A program made the translations under genes and the position numbers. A stretch of 64,000 nucleotides of DNA, from contig CM053243.1 in NCBI GenBank assembly GCA_028583405.1, forward strand, positions 26,008,524 through 26,072,523. The letters are read 5' to 3'. How positions within the stretch are numbered: position 1 is the first letter of the stretch; the number at the start of each line of letters is the position of its first letter. This document shows, in pieces, positions 60,739 through 64,000 of the stretch. The notes beneath the pieces were generated by a model. That model saw only the letters and a list, made by a program, of their open reading frames with translations, was not told where the DNA came from and did no database searches. This stretch comes from Pogonophryne albipinna. Lineage: Eukaryota; Chordata; Actinopteri; Perciformes; Artedidraconidae.

Positions 60739-63579
60739 ATGCTTGGTGTTGCTGGGATGACGGGCAGGTAAGATCTTTCATTAGCTTGGCTAACGTTAGC
60801 TTGTAGCAGACCTACACAACCGCTAGCTTTACCTAGCAAACTAGCTGCCAACATAACCATTGGGGTAAAGTTAGCTCACCTATTTTTAAGCGACAACACA
60901 TATGTTATTATTAATTTATCATTTCGATTCAGGGTTACAGCTTGAAAGTTGTTTCATTTCTGACATGATGTGTTATAGTTTATTAAATAATATTAGGCAA
61001 AAATAACTGTGTGGTAGGGTTCCTCCCCTGATTGGAGCTAACTTTAAGATTAGCATGCTAGCTAGCGTTTTAATGTTTTTCAACATGATGGGAATTATTA
61101 GCACTCACCGTCCCTGATCAGAAAGGTCTGACTTTTCAGGTCTGAATAATAAGACAATTCGGTCTGACAATTGTTGATTTAAAGTTACTAAAATATAGCA
61201 AATTATTCCATTGCTATCATCTTATCATGTTCGTGTTTTTGCCTTACTATTGTTTTTGTTTTGTTTACTTTAAAGTGTTGTTGTATTCTTGTTTTAACCA
61301 TGTTAATCCCTATGTTTTCAAAGGTTATGTACAACTACAGTTTATAATTATTATTATTACGTTTTTAATTACTATATTTAGAAATGACAGAAACTAACAT
61401 TCAATACCTTGGCTCGGGAGCTACTGTACTTTAATTTTACAACTTGACTTAAACAGTTTGAGTTATTACCAAACTACTCTGAGAAAGTTGTAAGATGTGG
61501 CATAGCATTCAACTGTGAATTGAAAACACAAAATCAGAGTGTTGTTGTTGGTCTATTTATTAGTAATTGTGTGTGTGTGTGTGGAGGAAAGGCTGCCCAT
61601 CGTCTGTCAGCTCTGTTTCAGTACCTCTACTCCTTTACCAAATTAGGCTCTGGCGGGACTGTGAGTAGTGAGTTCCCCAACTGATTCACAAATTATTTTC
61701 CACTCTCCATGGTGACAGCTGCTGAAACAAGCTCAACAGTTGTAGGAGATATGTGAGAAATGATAAACATTGGTCCGCCTTGCATCCCAGTTATTTGTCA
61801 GCCCAACAGTTCACGGGGGACTCTGGGGACGTAATGTATTAATATGTATTTTCTTGTCTCATGCAACAGCATTGCTAATGCCCTAGCCAGTGCGGCCTGT
61901 GAGCGCTGTAAGAGCGGCTTTGCTGCCACTGAGAAGATTGTGAATAGTAATGGAGAGCTGTACCACGAGCAGTGCTTTGTGTGTGCCCAGTGTTTTCAGC
62001 AGTTCCCTGAAGGACTTTTCTATGAGGTAGTGCACTCAAATAAACATTGTAAATCATTTCACAAATCAACACAATGATAAAACATACTCCTCCTGTGTTT
62101 CTCTTGAGTTAAGGGATTTCAATATTTTTATTTTCACAGTTTGAAGGAAGAAAATATTGTGAACATGACTTCCAGATGCTCTTTGCGCCTTGCTGTCACC
62201 AATGTGGTGAGTGTTATAGGCCCTCATTCATTTAAGGAATGCCCATATTTAGTGTTTGTGGGGGTGTGCGAATCCCACATTTTGTGTAAATAATAAAGTC
62301 TATTGTATTCAGATGTAATAGGGCTTTACATGGTACTAGAATACATCTCTTGTGCCTGAAGTGAAGATGTTGTGTATTGTACAGAGTTCCTGGCACCTCT
62401 TTCTTTTTTGGTGCACTGCAGTACGGTACATATTTCCATGTTAGCATCCCTGACCTTGTTAGAGAGTTCAGATCCCAGCATTCCTCACTGATCTTTAAGT
62501 CTAATCATACTTTTATTTAGAACTTCCCACTTGTGTTTAGATTACCCATGATGCATTTTAGTGCTCTGTAAGCTTAATTTAAATACTAGTGGACTGTGTC
62601 CAGGGAGAGACAAACATGCTGTAATTAATGTAAATGGACAATTAAAATGCATTTAAAATCAAAGTGTCACTCTGAGAACCCGATAAAAACACTGCAGAGC
62701 ATTGTAGAAACTGCAGGACTCCAAAATGGAGCTCATTATGAACTAATGTACACTACTGTACCTAGAAAATGTCATTCAGTTTCAATAAATGTTGAAAAAG
62801 TCAAACTTGGACTCAAATTGCTCTCTCACTTATGGTTTCCCTCAGGGGAGTTCATCATTGGTCGTGTCATTAAGGCCATGAACAATAGTTGGCACCCAGA
62901 CTGCTTCTGCTGTGACATTTGCCAGGCTGTGCTTGCAGACGTGGGGTTTGTCAAAAATGCTGGCAGGTACGTGTCTTATCTTATTCCATTCTTTATATAG
63001 CAGTGCGGCAGCCTGTGAATCAGGCAGGTTACACACACCTCAACCTGCTGACTCGCAATTTGTATTGAAGTATTGAACTTTTAAGGAGCTGTGGCAGAAC
63101 CGTTATGTTATACTAATTATACTTTCTTGACACACCTAACATTTTGTCCTCCTTCATTTACCTCAGGCACCTTTGTCGCCCGTGCCATAACCGCGAGAAA
63201 GCTCGGGGCCTGGGCAAGTACATCTGCCAGAAGTGCCACGCCATCATTGAAGAGCACCCACTGATCTTTAAGAACGACCCCTATCACCCAGACCACTTCA
63301 ACTGCAGCAATTGTGGGTCAGTCTTCCCAAGCCAAACTATTATTAAGCGCATAACACGGTACACTCTCCAGAATATATAACCACATAACAATGACCTTTA
63401 ATGTGTTTTAATATTTGTGTGTACACAGGAAGGAATTGACAGTCGAAGCCAGGGAGCTGAAGGGAGAGCTCTACTGTTTGCCCTGCCACGACAAGATGGG
63501 TGTCCCAATCTGTGGTGCCTGTAGGAGACCCATCGAGGGCCGTGTTGTCAACGCTATGGGCAAGCAGTGGCATGTGGAG
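60739..63579 (+). CDS. lims1: LIMS1 / PINCH1, 5' part (six coding exons), truncated by window edge
   Basis: Five-LIM-domain adaptor at focal adhesions; it binds integrin-linked kinase through LIM1 and forms the ILK-PINCH-parvin complex. Exons in window: 60739-60767, 61870-62026, 62140-62206, 62846-62966, 63167-63316, 63429-63579; phases agree, 163 codons so far. The first exon gives MLGVAGMTG, joining as [15 protein letters not shown], which resembles a known LIMS1 isoform N-terminus (MLGVAAGMT-). LIM1 starts [18 protein letters not shown]2 [19 protein letters not shown]3 [17 protein letters not shown], and LIM4 [17 protein letters not shown]. The last visible exon ends GKQWHVE inside LIM4. 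Zinc ligands (CxxC, HxxC pairs) are intact in LIM1-3. LIM4's second half and LIM5 lie beyond 64000. lims1 rather than lims2 is by overall match and is less certain than the family. Confidence 0.92.
60768..61869 (+). other. lims1 intron 1
   Basis: 1.1 kb intron with a (GT)n run near 61568-61581. An alternative promoter or first exon could lie here, since LIMS1 has several N-termini in mammals, but none is visible. Confidence 0.5.
62207..62845 (+). other. lims1 intron 3
   Basis: 0.64 kb intron; nothing else recognised. Confidence 0.6.
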
Positions 63580-64000
63580 GTTTGTATAACACACTCAATA
63601 CGACATAACAATTGTGTGTGTTACAAAGTAATCAATACCATGTTGTTGTTTCGATGGGATTACATTAGGAGTTTGCTCATCCTGTTAAAGTAAATTGAAT
63701 TGCCACCTTAATGTGTCGAACCCAGACAGAGGTACACAATAGGGGCCATTACATCTAATTAAGATTATAACAAAATGAATGCCATTTGGTAATGGAAGTG
63801 TTTCTGTTAAATTCTTCTGCACATTAAAAGTTTGACTAAATGGAGTATGGTCAGTAAGACTTCTGACTTTGGTTGATAATAGTGACAACATGTAATGCTT
63901 GCCCCTTTCTGTGGTTGATATATTGTATGTTTAGACTTCACTCAGATGAACTTTACATTCAGTAAAATTACCTATTAATAAAAAAAATGACTTTTGTACC
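63580..64000 (+). other. lims1 intron 6, partial
   Basis: Follows the donor GAG|GTTTGT at 63580. AT-rich and non-coding to the window edge. Confidence 0.7.

Overview
This window is nuclear DNA from a vertebrate, almost certainly a ray-finned fish and probably a percomorph teleost. The evidence is compact GT-AG genes with many introns of about 80-150 bp, very long (CA)n microsatellites, typical teleost transposon debris (hAT and TTAA-type MITEs, L2-like and Rex1/CR1-like LINE tails), and proteins closely matching vertebrate families. The species call is inference; the gene calls come from reading splice sites and translated exons directly.

Layout, left to right. The first coding exon of rasa3 lies on the minus strand (1583-1637), and the rest of that gene lies beyond the left edge. 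After about 5.5 kb of intergenic DNA comes a complete 28-exon tpp2 (tripeptidyl peptidase II, + strand, 7142-19644). Two METTL21-family lysine methyltransferase genes follow on the minus strand: mettl21c-like (23699-25166) and mettl21e-like (31690-34229). They are separated by a nest of transposons. A complete 15-exon ercc5/XPG (minus, 34937-45556) has its start about 1.1 kb from the start of blzf1/golgin-45 (+, 46646-49238). blzf1 converges tail-to-tail on the intronless-CDS gene trmt10c (minus, 50481-52010). trmt10c is head-to-head with txnl4b (+, 52512-53688). After about 7 kb of AT-rich, repeat-bearing DNA, the first six coding exons of lims1/PINCH (+, from 60739) run off the right edge.

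The genes are not a pathway. They are housekeeping or muscle genes held together by synteny: tpp2, METTL21C/E and ERCC5 are also neighbours on human 13q33, and RASA3 is on 13q34. Two head-to-head pairs (ercc5/blzf1 and trmt10c/txnl4b) may share promoter DNA.

Most notable observations. (1) ercc5 contains an 83-nt intron that only works as a U12-type AT-AC intron, and a (TG)n tract sits inside it. (2) A (TG)~96 tract ends 8 nt before the ercc5 exon 10 splice acceptor. (3) A 1.82-kb element with inverted termini, an 8-bp near-perfect target duplication and a THAP zinc-finger exon has inserted 5 bp inside the terminus of a hAT element. That hAT element ends 12 bp past the mettl21e stop codon. (4) The N-terminus of mettl21c is caught in a frame conflict inside a purine repeat. 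(5) Trinucleotide tracts encode homopeptides in tpp2, mettl21c and blzf1. (6) An unrecognised chain of exon-like segments at 57.1-59.0 kb stays open when joined.
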